From positions 38,994 through 102,993 of the forward strand of contig NZ_FOUI01000013.1 of NCBI RefSeq assembly GCF_900114825.1: DNA of 64,000 bases. The letters run 5' to 3'. Both the position numbers and the translations under genes were made by a program. Each line of letters opens with the position of its first letter. Within the stretch, counting starts at the first letter, position 1. This DNA is from Halopseudomonas yangmingensis (lineage in GTDB: Bacteria > Pseudomonadota > Gammaproteobacteria > Pseudomonadales > Pseudomonadaceae). Of the stretch, positions 33,284-43,308 are shown piece after piece. Below the pieces are notes generated by a model. That model worked only from the letters and a program-made list of their open reading frames with translations, did no database searches and was not told the origin of the DNA.

Positions 33284-36037
33284 TCACTCCAGCGACTTGC
33301 TGACCACCTCGTACACATCCGGCGACAAACCCTCCAGCACCATGATGCGTTGTAGCTGTTCGCGCATCAGCGGCTGGCGCGCTGTATCGAACTTGCGCCA
33401 GCGGGTCAGCGGTGTACACAGGCGCGAGGCAATCTGCGGATTCAGCGTATTCAGCTCGATGATGCGCTCGGCGAGGAATCGATAGCCGGCACCATCGCCA
33501 CGGTGGAAACCGATCAGATTCTGGTTGGCAAAGGCACCGATCAGCGCACGCACCTTGTTCGGGTTACGCAGATTGAACGCCGGATGCGCCATCAGTGCCT
33601 CGACCCGCTCCAGTGCGCCGGGCAGCGAACAGCAGGCCTGTACGCTGAACCACTGGTCCATCACCAGCGGATAGCCCTGCCAACGCTCGGCGAACTGCGC
33701 CAGCGCCGCCTGCTTCTGCTCCTCGAAGGGCGAATTGACCAACGCCACCAGCGCCGCCTGGCGATCGGTCATGTTGTCGGCCTCGACAAACTGGCGCACA
33801 CAAGCGGCCAGCATGTCATCGGCAGCATCCAGCATCAGATAGCCCAGCAGGGTATTCTTCAGGCTACGCCGTGCCACCGCCTCGGCACTGGCGCTGAACG
33901 GGCCGGCCACGGCAATCTGCAAACGTCGCCAGACTCGCAGCATGTCTGCCCGCAGCGCCTCGGCCAGCGCCCGGCGCAGCCCCTCACGAACCTGGTGAAT
34001 CGCGTCGATATCCGCCACCTCGGCCAGCTCGACCAGATAGGCTTCGGATGGCAGACGCAGCATCTCGGCGACCATCGCCGGGTCCAGACTGTCATCCGCC
34101 AGCAGGCTGCGATAGACCTCGATCAGTCGCTGGTCCGGCAACAGCGGTCGACCAGCCTGTTGAATCTGCACCAGTCCCTGCATCACATCCACCGCCAGCG
34201 CCTGACAGGCTTCCCAGCGGTTGAAGCCATCGGGGTCATGCATGGCCAGAAACACCCGGTCATCGCGACTGTAGGGGTAGCTCAGCTTGACCGGTGCAGA
34301 AAAGCCGCGCAGCAGCGAGGGCAGTGGCTCCTCGGCAAGACCGGCAAAGGTGAACACCTGCTCGGCCTCGGTCACCGCCAGTACCGTCTCACTGCCGCGC
34401 GAAACTGTCTCGCCCAGCAGTTGCAGTGGCATTTCACGGCCCTGACTGTCCAGTAGCGCCATACGCAGCGGAATCACAAAGGGCAGCTTTTCGCTCTGCC
34501 CCGGCGTCGCCGGGCAGCTTTGTCTGCACAGCAGGCTGAACTGCCCGCTGGCCGCATCCCAATGACCGTGAACCTCCAGCCGCGGGGTGCCAGCCTGACT
34601 GTACCAGCGCTTGAACTGGGTGAAATCCAGGCCATTGGCCTCTTCCAGCGCCTTGATGAAATCATCACAGGTGACTGCCTGACCGTCGTGCCGCTCAAAG
34701 TACAGGTCGGTGCCCTTGCGAAAACCCTCGGCCCCACACAGGGTGTGCAGCATGCGCACCACTTCGGCACCCTTCTCGTAGACCGTCAGGGTGTAGAAGT
34801 TGGAAATTTCGATAAAGGAATCCGGGCGCACCGGGTGGGCCATCGGGCCGGCATCCTCGGCGAACTGGTTGGCCCGCAGGAAGGTTACATCCTCTATGCG
34901 CTTGACCGTGCGCGAGTTCATGTCGGCGCTGAACTCGGCATCGCGGAACACGGTGAAGCCTTCCTTCAGCGACAACTGGAACCAGTCACGGCAGGTGACG
35001 CGGTTGCCCGACCAGTTGTGGAAGTATTCATGCGCAACCACCGCCTCGACCCGCTGGAAGGCAAGATCGGTGGCGGTATCCGGGTGGGCCAGTACGCAAC
35101 TGGAGTTGAAGATATTCAACCCCTTGTTCTCCATGGCACCCATATTGAAGTCGTTGACCGCAACGATCATAAAGATGTCCAGGTCATATTCGCGACCATA
35201 GACCTCCTCGTCCCAGCGCATCGAGCGTTTCAGGCTGTCCATCGCATGCCCGCACTGTTCGCGGTTCTCCGACTCGACATAGATGCGCAGGTCGATCGTG
35301 CGCCCGCTCATGGTGGTGAAACTGTCCTGGATCAGCACCAGATCACCGGCGACCAGGGCGAACAGATAAGCCGGTTTGGGGAACGGGTCTTCCCAGGTTG
35401 CCCAGTGGCGACCCGCCTCATGCTCACCGGAGGCGATCAGGTTGCCGTTGGACAGCAGTACCGGATAGTCACCCTTGTCAGCAATCAGCGTGGTGGTAAA
35501 GCGGCTCATCACATCCGGGCGATCCAGATAATAGGTGATCTTGCGAAAGCCCTCGGCCTCGCACTGGGTGCAGAACATGCCGCCAGACTTGTACAGCCCC
35601 TCCAGCGCCGTGTTGTTCTGCGGCTCGATACGGGTGCTGATGGCCAGCTCGAACTGTGCGCTGCTCGGGTGCAGGGTCAGACTATGGGCATCCACCCGAT
35701 AGTCGCCTTCGGCCAGCGGCTGGTCATCCAGCGCAACGCTCAACAACTGCACCTGCTGACCGTCCAGTACCAGCGGCGGCAGCGGACTGGATCCCCGGCC
35801 TGCGCCGGGGATGACGACGCGGCCATGACCTGACACGCCACCGGCATCCCCGCTCATATCCACGTCATTCCCGCGAAGGCGGGAATCCATAACGTCCGAA
35901 TTCAGGCGCAGCATTAGCCGGCTATGCACCAGCGCATGGTCCTCGAACAGCTCGAAGGTCAGGTGGGTCTCATCGATCCAGTAGTCCGGCTGCTGGTAAT
36001 CCTTGAGGTAGATGGTCTTCGGTTGTTCAGTACACAT
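33284..36037 (-). CDS. pepN: Aminopeptidase N, with an in-frame repeat insertion
   Basis: A 917-residue M1 zinc metallopeptidase that removes N-terminal residues from peptides. The exopeptidase motif GAMEN is at 300-304. The zinc motif HEYFHNW starts at H336, with H340, and the third ligand is expected in the EGFTVFRDAEF stretch (FTVFRDAEF visible). Residues 51-84 are encoded by a 102-bp dispersed-repeat element (35788-35889) and have no counterpart in the family; without them the length is 883, close to other Pseudomonas PepN. The frame is kept and the insertion is in the N-terminal beta domain, so activity may survive. Confidence 0.95.
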   Translation of the reverse strand: MCTEQPKTIYLKDYQQPDYWIDETHLTFELFEDHALVHSRLMLRLNSDVMDSRLRGNDVDMSGDAGGVSGHGRVVIPGAGRGSSPLPPLVLDGQQVQLLSVALDDQPLAEGDYRVDAHSLTLHPSSAQFELAISTRIEPQNNTALEGLYKSGGMFCTQCEAEGFRKITYYLDRPDVMSRFTTTLIADKGDYPVLLSNGNLIASGEHEAGRHWATWEDPFPKPAYLFALVAGDLVLIQDSFTTMSGRTIDLRIYVESENREQCGHAMDSLKRSMRWDEEVYGREYDLDIFMIVAVNDFNMGAMENKGLNIFNSSCVLAHPDTATDLAFQRVEAVVAHEYFHNWSGNRVTCRDWFQLSLKEGFTVFRDAEFSADMNSRTVKRIEDVTFLRANQFAEDAGPMAHPVRPDSFIEISNFYTLTVYEKGAEVVRMLHTLCGAEGFRKGTDLYFERHDGQAVTCDDFIKALEEANGLDFTQFKRWYSQAGTPRLEVHGHWDAASGQFSLLCRQSCPATPGQSEKLPFVIPLRMALLDSQGREMPLQLLGETVSRGSETVLAVTEAEQVFTFAGLAEEPLPSLLRGFSAPVKLSYPYSRDDRVFLAMHDPDGFNRWEACQALAVDVMQGLVQIQQAGRPLLPDQRLIEVYRSLLADDSLDPAMVAEMLRLPSEAYLVELAEVADIDAIHQVREGLRRALAEALRADMLRVWRRLQIAVAGPFSASAEAVARRSLKNTLLGYLMLDAADDMLAACVRQFVEADNMTDRQAALVALVNSPFEEQKQAALAQFAERWQGYPLVMDQWFSVQACCSLPGALERVEALMAHPAFNLRNPNKVRALIGAFANQNLIGFHRGDGAGYRFLAERIIELNTLNPQIASRLCTPLTRWRKFDTARQPLMREQLQRIMVLEGLSPDVYEVVSKSLE
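35788..35889. repeat. 102-bp dispersed palindromic repeat inserted in pepN
   Basis: The two ends are imperfect inverted repeats: tggatccccgg...ccggggatgacg on the left and cgtcattcccgcgaaggcgg, then gaatcca, on the right. Each end is also an internal hairpin. The right end is the widespread repeat type whose translation reads VIPAKAGIQ-like or DSRLRGND-like. The 102 bp equal 34 codons, keeping pepN in frame. No clear target duplication is visible. Confidence 0.75.
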
Positions 36038-36046
36038 GGTGGTTCC

Positions 36047-36874
36047 TCAGCTGACACTGACCGACACACTGTAGGCCGTGTACTTGCGAATATTGATGAC
36101 AGCGGTATCGAGCAGCAGATACTGGCCCTTGATGCCCAGCAGCGTGCCTTCCAGCAGTGGTTCCTTGTCCAGGTTGGCCGACTGCGGCCTGGCGGCATAC
36201 TCCAGTACCGGATAACGGATCTCCAGCGGCTCGGCGTTACCCAGCAACTGGATGGCCTGCAGGCCGAAGCGTTGTTGCAGGGCAACGATGCCCGCTTCGG
36301 CGTTGTCCAGCAGGCGATCGCGCTCGGCCAGCATATTCAGCGGCGCCGGCTCACCCTTGAGCAAGGCCCGCCAGTTGGTCTTGTCCGCCACCTGCTGACG
36401 CAGCAGGTCCTCGACCAGCCCGGATTGCTGACGGGTGGCGACACGCAGAATCGGCAATGCCTGACTGGCACCCTGATCGATCCAGCGCGTCGGCACCTGG
36501 GTCGCCCGGGTAATGCCGACCTTGAGCCCGGAGGAGTTGGCCAGATAGACAATATGATCGGTCATGCAGAACTGCTCGCCCCAGCCCGGTTCACGGCAGG
36601 TACCCTGCTCGTAATGGCATTTCTCCGGGCTCATGATGCAGCTGTCGCACTGCGCCAGCTTGCTGAAGCAGGGGTAGCAATAGCCCTGATTGAAGCTCTT
36701 TTTGGTGCGGCGCCCGCAATGCGTGCAATGGATGTCACCCAGCGCCTGCAAGCGCAGGGTCTTGCCCAGACAGTCGTTCAGCGACAGGTACTGATCACCG
36801 ATCGGCAGGCTGTAGCGCACCGGGGCATCCAGCTCACCCACCAGCTTGCTGACGCTGCCGCTCAGTACAGCCAT
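36047..36874 (-). CDS. DUF2797 zinc-finger-like protein
   Basis: A 275-residue conserved protein. A cysteine cluster lies in the N-terminal third: CTHCGRRTKKSFNQGYCYPC, then CDSC and CHYEQGTC. The next segment, HIVYLANSSGLKVGITRATQ, resembles a GIY-YIG-type core, followed by PTRWIDQGA. The combination is known as DUF2797; its biochemical role is not established to my knowledge. It overlaps the upstream DUF1315 gene (ATGA) and precedes pepN by 9 bp, so the three probably share a transcript. Confidence 0.85.
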   Translation of the reverse strand: MAVLSGSVSKLVGELDAPVRYSLPIGDQYLSLNDCLGKTLRLQALGDIHCTHCGRRTKKSFNQGYCYPCFSKLAQCDSCIMSPEKCHYEQGTCREPGWGEQFCMTDHIVYLANSSGLKVGITRATQVPTRWIDQGASQALPILRVATRQQSGLVEDLLRQQVADKTNWRALLKGEPAPLNMLAERDRLLDNAEAGIVALQQRFGLQAIQLLGNAEPLEIRYPVLEYAARPQSANLDKEPLLEGTLLGIKGQYLLLDTAVINIRKYTAYSVSVSVS

Positions 36875-37143
36875 CAGTGCAGACTGCCGTTGGCCGGGTG
36901 GTAGAGTTCTGCAGCCGGGTCAGGCTGGCTCTTCGAGGCACACTCGGCCTTGCCCATATAGCCGGTACGCTGCTCCTCCGGCAGGTTGTCCGCCTCCCAG
37001 GCAATCATCGCCTGCAGGCACATGGCTTTCTGCTCACGGCTGAGCTTGCGGCCATCCGGCCATTTGCCCAGCTCCACCGCCTGCTTGAGGCTCTGATACA
37101 CCTCGGGACTGATATTGCGCAGCATCTCGATAAAACGGTCCAT
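36874..37143 (-). CDS. DUF1315 (YeaC-like) small protein
   Basis: An 89-residue protein starting MDRFIEMLRNISPEVYQSLK, with WPDGRKLSREQKAMCLQAMIAWE in the middle, a typical DUF1315 signature. Function unknown. The start at 37143 is chosen because the family begins here; an in-frame extension to 37599 is not protein-like. Its stop overlaps the start of the DUF2797 gene. Confidence 0.85.
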   Translation of the reverse strand: MDRFIEMLRNISPEVYQSLKQAVELGKWPDGRKLSREQKAMCLQAMIAWEADNLPEEQRTGYMGKAECASKSQPDPAAELYHPANGSLH

Positions 37144-37201
37144 GGGGCCTCCGGTGGGGTTTATAAGAGAAGCTGACCAATGCAGCAGAGCATCAAGCCC
37201 G

Positions 37202-37301
37202 GTTGTCAGTGCCCGGTTGCGGACCGTGCCCAGCCAGGGATGGCTGGGCGCGAGCCTACAGGGATGTACTTGCGGCGTGTCCGGAACCGGGCACTGACAA
37301 C
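37202..37301. repeat. Nested inverted-repeat element in the DUF1315-ycgN gap
   Basis: A 22-bp inverted repeat with one mismatch: gttgtcagtgcccggttgcg (plus ga, 37202-37223) and its complement at 37280-37301. Inside is a second hairpin, cccagccagggatggctggg, followed by gcgagcctacagggatgtac. The layout resembles small non-autonomous repeat elements of pseudomonads. The 256-bp gap 37144-37399 holds no gene that I can support. Confidence 0.6.
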
Positions 37302-37399
37302 TGGGCAAACACTGCAATCCTTGTGGCCAGCGATCTACAAAGGGGTTTGATTCTAGGGAAATACCCGCTGTTTGCACAGGCAACCGCTGTAACCGGGTA

Positions 37400-37852
37400 T
37401 CAGCCGACGCGGAAGATAATGTGATCTTCCCAGTCATCCGGATCCACCGCCTCCTCCGCCAGCATCTGACCGCGCTGGGAAATGCCGGCGGCGTGCACCG
37501 CCTCCGGATCACCGCAGACCAGCGGGTGCCAGGGTGGCAGATCCTTGCCCTCGGCCACCAGCCGATAGCCACAGGTGGGAGGCAGCCAGGCGAATTCACG
37601 GGCCTCGGCGGGTGTCAGGCGGATGCAATCAGGCACAAAATCACGCCGCTGCGGATAATTGCTGCAACGGCAGGTCTGGCGATCCAGCAGCCGGCAGGCA
37701 ATCCGCGTGTAATAGATCGAACTGGCATCGTCGGCATCCTCGAGCTTCTGCAGGCAGCACAACCCGCAACCGTCACAGAGCGACTCCCACTCCTCGTTGC
37801 TCAGCTGATCCAGCGCCTTGCGCTGCCAGAACGGCATAACCTTCATGGCCAT
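37400..37852 (-). CDS. ycgN: UPF0260 (YcgN-like) cysteine-cluster protein
   Basis: A 150-residue conserved protein with the motif [12 protein letters not shown], then [17 protein letters not shown] and PTCGYRLV. The eight-cysteine pattern resembles metal- or Fe-S-binding YkgJ-like domains. The start at 37852 (MAMKVMPFW) is chosen for the GGAGGG eight bases upstream; a GTG at 37861 overlapping the upstream stop is also possible. It overlaps or abuts the glutaredoxin-like gene, suggesting one transcript. Confidence 0.88.
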   Translation of the reverse strand: MAMKVMPFWQRKALDQLSNEEWESLCDGCGLCCLQKLEDADDASSIYYTRIACRLLDRQTCRCSNYPQRRDFVPDCIRLTPAEAREFAWLPPTCGYRLVAEGKDLPPWHPLVCGDPEAVHAAGISQRGQMLAEEAVDPDDWEDHIIFRVG

Positions 37853-37853
37853 C

Positions 37854-38117
37854 TCAGGCACCCTCCTGCAAACAATCCGCCAGCCAATCCATCAGCGCCG
37901 GCAGATCGAAGGGGAAATCCAGTTCGGCACCGGTATCCATGCGACGCAACACCGGGATGCGCAACTGGTAGCGCTCCAGCAGCTGCGCATCCTCACTGAT
38001 ATCCACTTCCTGCACCTGCAAGCCATCCGCCAGCAGGGGTTGCAGCACCTGCAGGGCGGCGTCGCACAGGTGGCAGGCCAGGGTGCCGTAGAGGGTCAAC
38101 GGGGGCAGAGATGACAT
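37854..38117 (-). CDS. Glutaredoxin-like protein (DUF836 family)
   Basis: An 87-residue thioredoxin-fold protein. The sequence [19 protein letters not shown] places a CxxC redox pair after the first strand. Next come [23 protein letters not shown], with the cis-proline region IPV, and [12 protein letters not shown]. This is the DUF836 glutaredoxin-like family. The start at 38117 gives [11 protein letters not shown] behind a GAGG site. It lies directly upstream of ycgN and is divergent from dgt. Confidence 0.85.
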   Translation of the reverse strand: MSSLPPLTLYGTLACHLCDAALQVLQPLLADGLQVQEVDISEDAQLLERYQLRIPVLRRMDTGAELDFPFDLPALMDWLADCLQEGA

Positions 38118-38227
38118 GCGCAGAGTACCTCGACAAAAGAGCACCATTGTACCCGCTTTGCCCGGGCGCAGCATTGTCAGTGCCGGGCAGCTGCCACATA
38201 CTCGGCTCACTATCGAGGGAGAACTGC

Positions 38228-39553
38228 ATGGATTGGGAAACACTGCTGTGCCGCGAGCGACTGGGCAAACCGGTCGCCAGCAGCGACGAACTGGGCCGTA
38301 CGCCCTTTCACAAGGACCATGACCGGGTGATTTTCTCCGATGCATTCCGTCGCCTCGGCAAGAAAACCCAGGTCCACCCGGTATCCAGCAATGACCATAT
38401 CCACACGCGCCTGACCCACAGCCTTGAGGTCAGCTGTGTCGGCCGCTCACTGGGCATGCGTGTCGCCGAGCTGCTGCGCGGCACCCTGCCGGCCTGGAGC
38501 GAGCCGGCCGACATGGGCGTTATCGTACAGGCCGCCTGTCTGGCCCACGATATCGGCAATCCGCCCTACGGCCACTCCGGCGAGGATGCCATCCGCCACT
38601 GGTTCCGCCAGGCCGCCGGACGCGGCCTGCTGGATCCACTCAGCGATGCCGAGCGCGACGATTTCCTGAACTTCGAGGGCAACGCCCAGGGCTTCCGGGT
38701 TCTGACCCAGCTGGAGTATCACCGCTTTGACGGCGGCATGCGCCTGACCTACGCCACCCTCGGCGCCTTCCTCAAGTACCCGTGGACCGCCCGGCATGCC
38801 GCCGCCGACGGTGGCAAGGCGCACAAGTTCGGCTGCTACCAGGCCGAAGCGCCATTGCTGGCGCAGATTGCCGACAAGCTGCAATTGCCGGCCCAGGGTC
38901 AGCAGCGCTGGGGCCGGCATCCGCTGGTGTATCTGGTCGAGGCGGCGGATGACATCTGCTACGGGCTGATCGATCTGGAAGACGGCCTGGAAATGGAGCT
39001 GCTGCGCTACGACGAAGTCGAACGCCTGCTGCTTGATCTGGTCGGCGACGACCTGCCGGAAACCTATCGCCAGCTGGGCCCGCAGGACTCGACCCGGCGC
39101 AAGCTGGCCATTCTGCGCGGCAAGGCCATCGAGCACCTGGTGAATGCTGCCGCCGCGGCCTTTATCCAGCAACAACCGGCACTGCTGGCCGGCACCCTGC
39201 AGGGTGATCTGGTCAGCCACATGCAGCCGACCGCCGCGGCCTGCGTAGAGCAGGCCAAGCAGCTGGCACGCCAGCGAATTTTCCAGGACAAGCGCAAGAC
39301 CCTGCACGAGATCGGCGCCTACAGCACCCTCGAGGTGTTGCTGGATGCCTTCTGCGGGGCGGTTAACGGCCTGCATGCCGGTAAGCACCTGAGCTTCAAG
39401 CACCGGCGCATCCTTGACCTGCTGGCCAACAATGCACCCCAGGCCGACTGGAGCCTGTATGCCAGTTATTTGCGGGTGATAGATTTTATTGCCGGGATGA
39501 CAGACCTGTATGCGGCCGACATGGCGCGGCAGATCCGGGGTATCAGCCAGTAA
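38228..39553 (+). CDS. dgt: Deoxyguanosinetriphosphate triphosphohydrolase-like protein
   Basis: A 441-residue HD-domain phosphohydrolase. The sequence [20 protein letters not shown], followed by LEV, gives the first metal histidine. [16 protein letters not shown] is the HD motif, and [14 protein letters not shown] is the later acidic motif. It hydrolyses dNTPs to nucleosides and tripolyphosphate. The ATG at 38228 follows AGGGAGAA and gives [13 protein letters not shown]. It is convergent with the next gene, with a 3-bp gap and a small hairpin aaccctcagggtt at the junction. Confidence 0.93.
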   Translation: MDWETLLCRERLGKPVASSDELGRTPFHKDHDRVIFSDAFRRLGKKTQVHPVSSNDHIHTRLTHSLEVSCVGRSLGMRVAELLRGTLPAWSEPADMGVIVQAACLAHDIGNPPYGHSGEDAIRHWFRQAAGRGLLDPLSDAERDDFLNFEGNAQGFRVLTQLEYHRFDGGMRLTYATLGAFLKYPWTARHAAADGGKAHKFGCYQAEAPLLAQIADKLQLPAQGQQRWGRHPLVYLVEAADDICYGLIDLEDGLEMELLRYDEVERLLLDLVGDDLPETYRQLGPQDSTRRKLAILRGKAIEHLVNAAAAAFIQQQPALLAGTLQGDLVSHMQPTAAACVEQAKQLARQRIFQDKRKTLHEIGAYSTLEVLLDAFCGAVNGLHAGKHLSFKHRRILDLLANNAPQADWSLYASYLRVIDFIAGMTDLYAADMARQIRGISQ

Positions 39554-39556
39554 CCC

Positions 39557-40399
39557 TCAGGGTTGCTGACGCAGGTGCTCGAGCAGAAGATCAACCAGCA
39601 GCATATGCGCGCCTATTGCCTCGGTGGCGCCCAGGTAATAGGCCGTTCCGCCCTCATCACGCTGCATCTGGCCGGATAACAGCCGTTCGATCGACTCCAG
39701 GTAGCGATCCAGCGCTTCTTCGGCAATCTGTACCTTGCCACTGAGCAAGCCGGCCAGTTGAGGGTCAGAATCCACTGCAGCCAGAGGCAGATAGGCCTGC
39801 TGGCTGATGGATTGATACAACTGCTGCAGACTCTCTCGAATAACCGTCTCTTTAACCCGCCTGGCGGCAAACGCCGTTCCCAAAGCACGCGCCTGCCCCA
39901 TCAACTCGGTATTTTCCAGCATGTTCAGCCAGAGTCCGCTGGGCGGGGCAAGAAGGCGTCCCTGATCGACCAGATCGTAGCGTCTGGCCATTTCTGCGAC
40001 ATGGCGAATCAGCCGGGCAACCAGCTGGCAGTGTTGCTGCATCACCGCATCAGGCTGCCCTTCATCACAGGTCTCGCGCAGCGCCTCCCAGTCACCCAGC
40101 AGAATCAGCCAGTCATCCGGGGACACCAGGCCCCATGCCAGTCCGCTTGCCTCGTCGAACAAGCTGTGCAACTGCTGGCGCACAGCCCAGCGCCGGCTTT
40201 CAAGCCCGTGCTCGCCGCTGCCGATGCCATAGGTAAGCCCGCGATGCTGTTGCAGATGTTCGATCAACCGGCGCAGCAGGCGGATATGCTCGATAGCCAT
40301 CCGCCGGCGCAAGACCCGTTCACGACGGCCACGATGCCAGAGCATCAGGGTAGTGATGAAGGTTACCGCCAGCACTATCAGCAACAGCGCCCAGAGCAT
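39557..40399 (-). CDS. Membrane-anchored NIT-like helical protein, function unknown
   Basis: A 280-residue product with one N-terminal transmembrane helix (MLWALLLIVLAVTFITTLMLW) followed by basic residues, then an almost wholly helical domain. The segment LRRLIEHLQQHRGLTYGIGSGE resembles the start of the nitrate/nitrite-sensing NIT domain (LxxLxxxLQxERGxSxG). No kinase, GGDEF or methyl-accepting domain follows. This assignment is weak. It lies between dgt (convergent) and gloA (33 bp, same strand). Confidence 0.7.
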   Translation of the reverse strand: MLWALLLIVLAVTFITTLMLWHRGRRERVLRRRMAIEHIRLLRRLIEHLQQHRGLTYGIGSGEHGLESRRWAVRQQLHSLFDEASGLAWGLVSPDDWLILLGDWEALRETCDEGQPDAVMQQHCQLVARLIRHVAEMARRYDLVDQGRLLAPPSGLWLNMLENTELMGQARALGTAFAARRVKETVIRESLQQLYQSISQQAYLPLAAVDSDPQLAGLLSGKVQIAEEALDRYLESIERLLSGQMQRDEGGTAYYLGATEAIGAHMLLVDLLLEHLRQQP

Positions 40400-40432
40400 T
40401 CTCCCTCCCCGCTGACCGGCAACGGTAAACCG

Positions 40433-40813
40433 TCAACTGCCGAGCAATTCGATGCGATAACCGTCAGGGTCCTCAACAAACGCCAGCATGCGCGTGCCGT
40501 GCTTCATCGGACCAGGCTCGCGCACCACCTTGCCACCGGAGGCGCGGATCTGTTCGCAGGCCAGCCGCACATCCTGCACCTCGATAGCGATATGGCCGTA
40601 GCCAGTACCCAGCTCGTAGTGCGCGGTATCCCAGTTGTGGGTCAGCTCCAGCACTGCCTGATCGGCTTCGTTGCCGTAACCGACAAAGGCCAGGGTAAAG
40701 CGGCCTTCGGGATAATCCTTGCGCCGCAGCAGGGTCATGCCCATGACTTCAGTGTAGAAGGCAATGGACTTTTCCAGATCACCGACCCGCAGCATGGTAT
40801 GCAGAATACGCAT
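40433..40813 (-). CDS. gloA: Lactoylglutathione lyase (glyoxalase I)
   Basis: A 126-residue vicinal-oxygen-chelate enzyme that isomerises the methylglyoxal-glutathione hemithioacetal. [26 protein letters not shown] is the conserved start, with the first metal ligand H5. The others lie in AVLELTHNW (Glu), GYGHIAIEV (His) and [11 protein letters not shown] (Glu). The start at 40813 is the family start; a longer frame to 40864 is rejected. Its neighbour argG matches the P. aeruginosa order. Confidence 0.95.
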   Translation of the reverse strand: MRILHTMLRVGDLEKSIAFYTEVMGMTLLRRKDYPEGRFTLAFVGYGNEADQAVLELTHNWDTAHYELGTGYGHIAIEVQDVRLACEQIRASGGKVVREPGPMKHGTRMLAFVEDPDGYRIELLGS

Positions 40814-40837
40814 AACGCCTCCTTCGGAGGGCTGAAA

Positions 40838-40903
40838 GCTGAAGGCCGGAAGGCAGCCTGTCATATTGCACAGGATGCCACCTTTCGGCCTCAGACCTTC
40901 AGC
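40838..40903. terminator. Inverted repeat between argG and gloA, possible terminator
   Basis: The arms gctgaagg (40838-40845) and ccttcagc (40896-40903) are perfect, and adjacent ccggaagg and cctttcgg add a second paired block. It lies just after the argG stop on the minus strand. There is no strong T-run on the minus strand, so termination is only possible. Confidence 0.3.
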
Positions 40904-40917
40904 GGTTTTTACGGTGG

Positions 40918-42135
<1,218 letters not shown>

Positions 42136-42232
42136 TGCGCGCTCCCTAGGTAGATGACATCCGCCGCGCTCGTGGCGGCGGTCAAAGCGCACATTCTAAC
42201 GCCCGGCACCGGCAATTCACAGGGCCGGGCGG

Positions 42233-43099
42233 TTACTCCCGATCAAGTCGCAAACCTACCCGGCGATTCTGCGCCCGTCCGTCCGCCGTGCGGTTGTTGG
42301 CGACCGGATAGCGTTCCCCGTGAAAACGGATGGTAAACAGGTCCTCGGGGACACCCCGCTCAACCAGATAACTCTGCACGGCCAGAGCGCGCTGGCGCGA
42401 CAGTTCGCGGTTATCCAGCCGGTTGCCCTGATTGTCCGAATGCCCATCCAGCTGGATGCCCTTGATCTGATCATCGGCCTTGAAGTAGGCCAGCACCGCA
42501 TCCAGCACAGTGCGCGCCTCGCCGGTTAACTGGCTGCCACCGCTGGCAAAGCTGATCACACTGTTGGAGACCTGATCGAAATTCATCGGCAGCAAACCGG
42601 CAAAGCAGCTACGAAAGCGCTCCCAGGCGTCGTTATAACCGACACTGGAAACCACTACGCGAACCGGCTCTTGCGCATTACCCCAACTGGACCGCTGCAC
42701 GGTCGGCAGCAATCCGGCAGACAACCCGGCCAGCAGGCGGGCGGTCGGCTGCTCCGGCAACGTCATCACCAAAGAACCCTCTCGCACCTGCGCCTGACCG
42801 ACCAGTTGCGCGTTGGTGCCCGGACGCCATAACGGGGCCTCATTCCAGACCTGTGCCTGCCCCGGGCTCATGGGGTTGTGCAGGGCATTCAGACGAAAGG
42901 TTGGGCGCTCACCGGCACGGCGTACAAATACCGCTTCGCCGTAACCTTCAATGGTCTGACTCAGACGACACTCGAACTGGTCACCCGTAACGTCCCAGCT
43001 GACGTTTTCCATACGCGTCTGAAAGGTGACCGCCTGTGCCGGCAGCACCAGCGACAGCCCAGTCAGCAGCAATCCGATCAGGAAGGGTTTTGCCCGCAC
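42233..43099 (-). CDS. motY: Flagellar motor protein MotY
   Basis: A 288-residue periplasmic protein that anchors stator units around the flagellar motor. A signal peptide (FLIGLLLTGLSLVLPAQA) is followed by the MotY N-terminal domain. The C-terminal OmpA-like peptidoglycan-binding domain (about 180-288) contains IQLDGHSDNQGNRLDNRELSRQRA-type sequence. The start is GTG, directly before the signal peptide. A FliA-type promoter lies 70 bp upstream. The argG-motY-pyrC-rnt order matches P. aeruginosa. Confidence 0.92.
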   Translation of the reverse strand: MRAKPFLIGLLLTGLSLVLPAQAVTFQTRMENVSWDVTGDQFECRLSQTIEGYGEAVFVRRAGERPTFRLNALHNPMSPGQAQVWNEAPLWRPGTNAQLVGQAQVREGSLVMTLPEQPTARLLAGLSAGLLPTVQRSSWGNAQEPVRVVVSSVGYNDAWERFRSCFAGLLPMNFDQVSNSVISFASGGSQLTGEARTVLDAVLAYFKADDQIKGIQLDGHSDNQGNRLDNRELSRQRALAVQSYLVERGVPEDLFTIRFHGERYPVANNRTADGRAQNRRVGLRLDRE

Positions 43100-43168
43100 T
43101 TGGAGTCCACCGTTTCGTCGTTGACCATCTGTTCTCCGCGACTGCAGGCCACGGAGCCGTCTCAGCCT

Positions 43169-43195
43169 GAATCGGCCAATCCGGATAAAACTTTA
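43169..43195 (-). promoter_or_regulatory. FliA (sigma-28) promoter of motY
   Basis: On the minus strand the sequence is TAAAGTTT, an 11-bp spacer, then GCCGATTC. The -35 is identical to the sigma-28 consensus, the spacing is exact, and the -10 matches at six of eight bases (GCCGATAA). It is placed correctly for motY transcription and ties this isolated gene to the flagellar cascade. Confidence 0.8.
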
Positions 43196-43308
43196 GGGCC
43201 TGCCTGCCCTGTATTAGCCATCTTCCACAAACCGCCGGCATGCCAGAGCGGCACTTCAGCGTCGTTTACGGTAGCATTGGCGCTATTGTCCCTGCCCGGA
43301 AGACTCCC

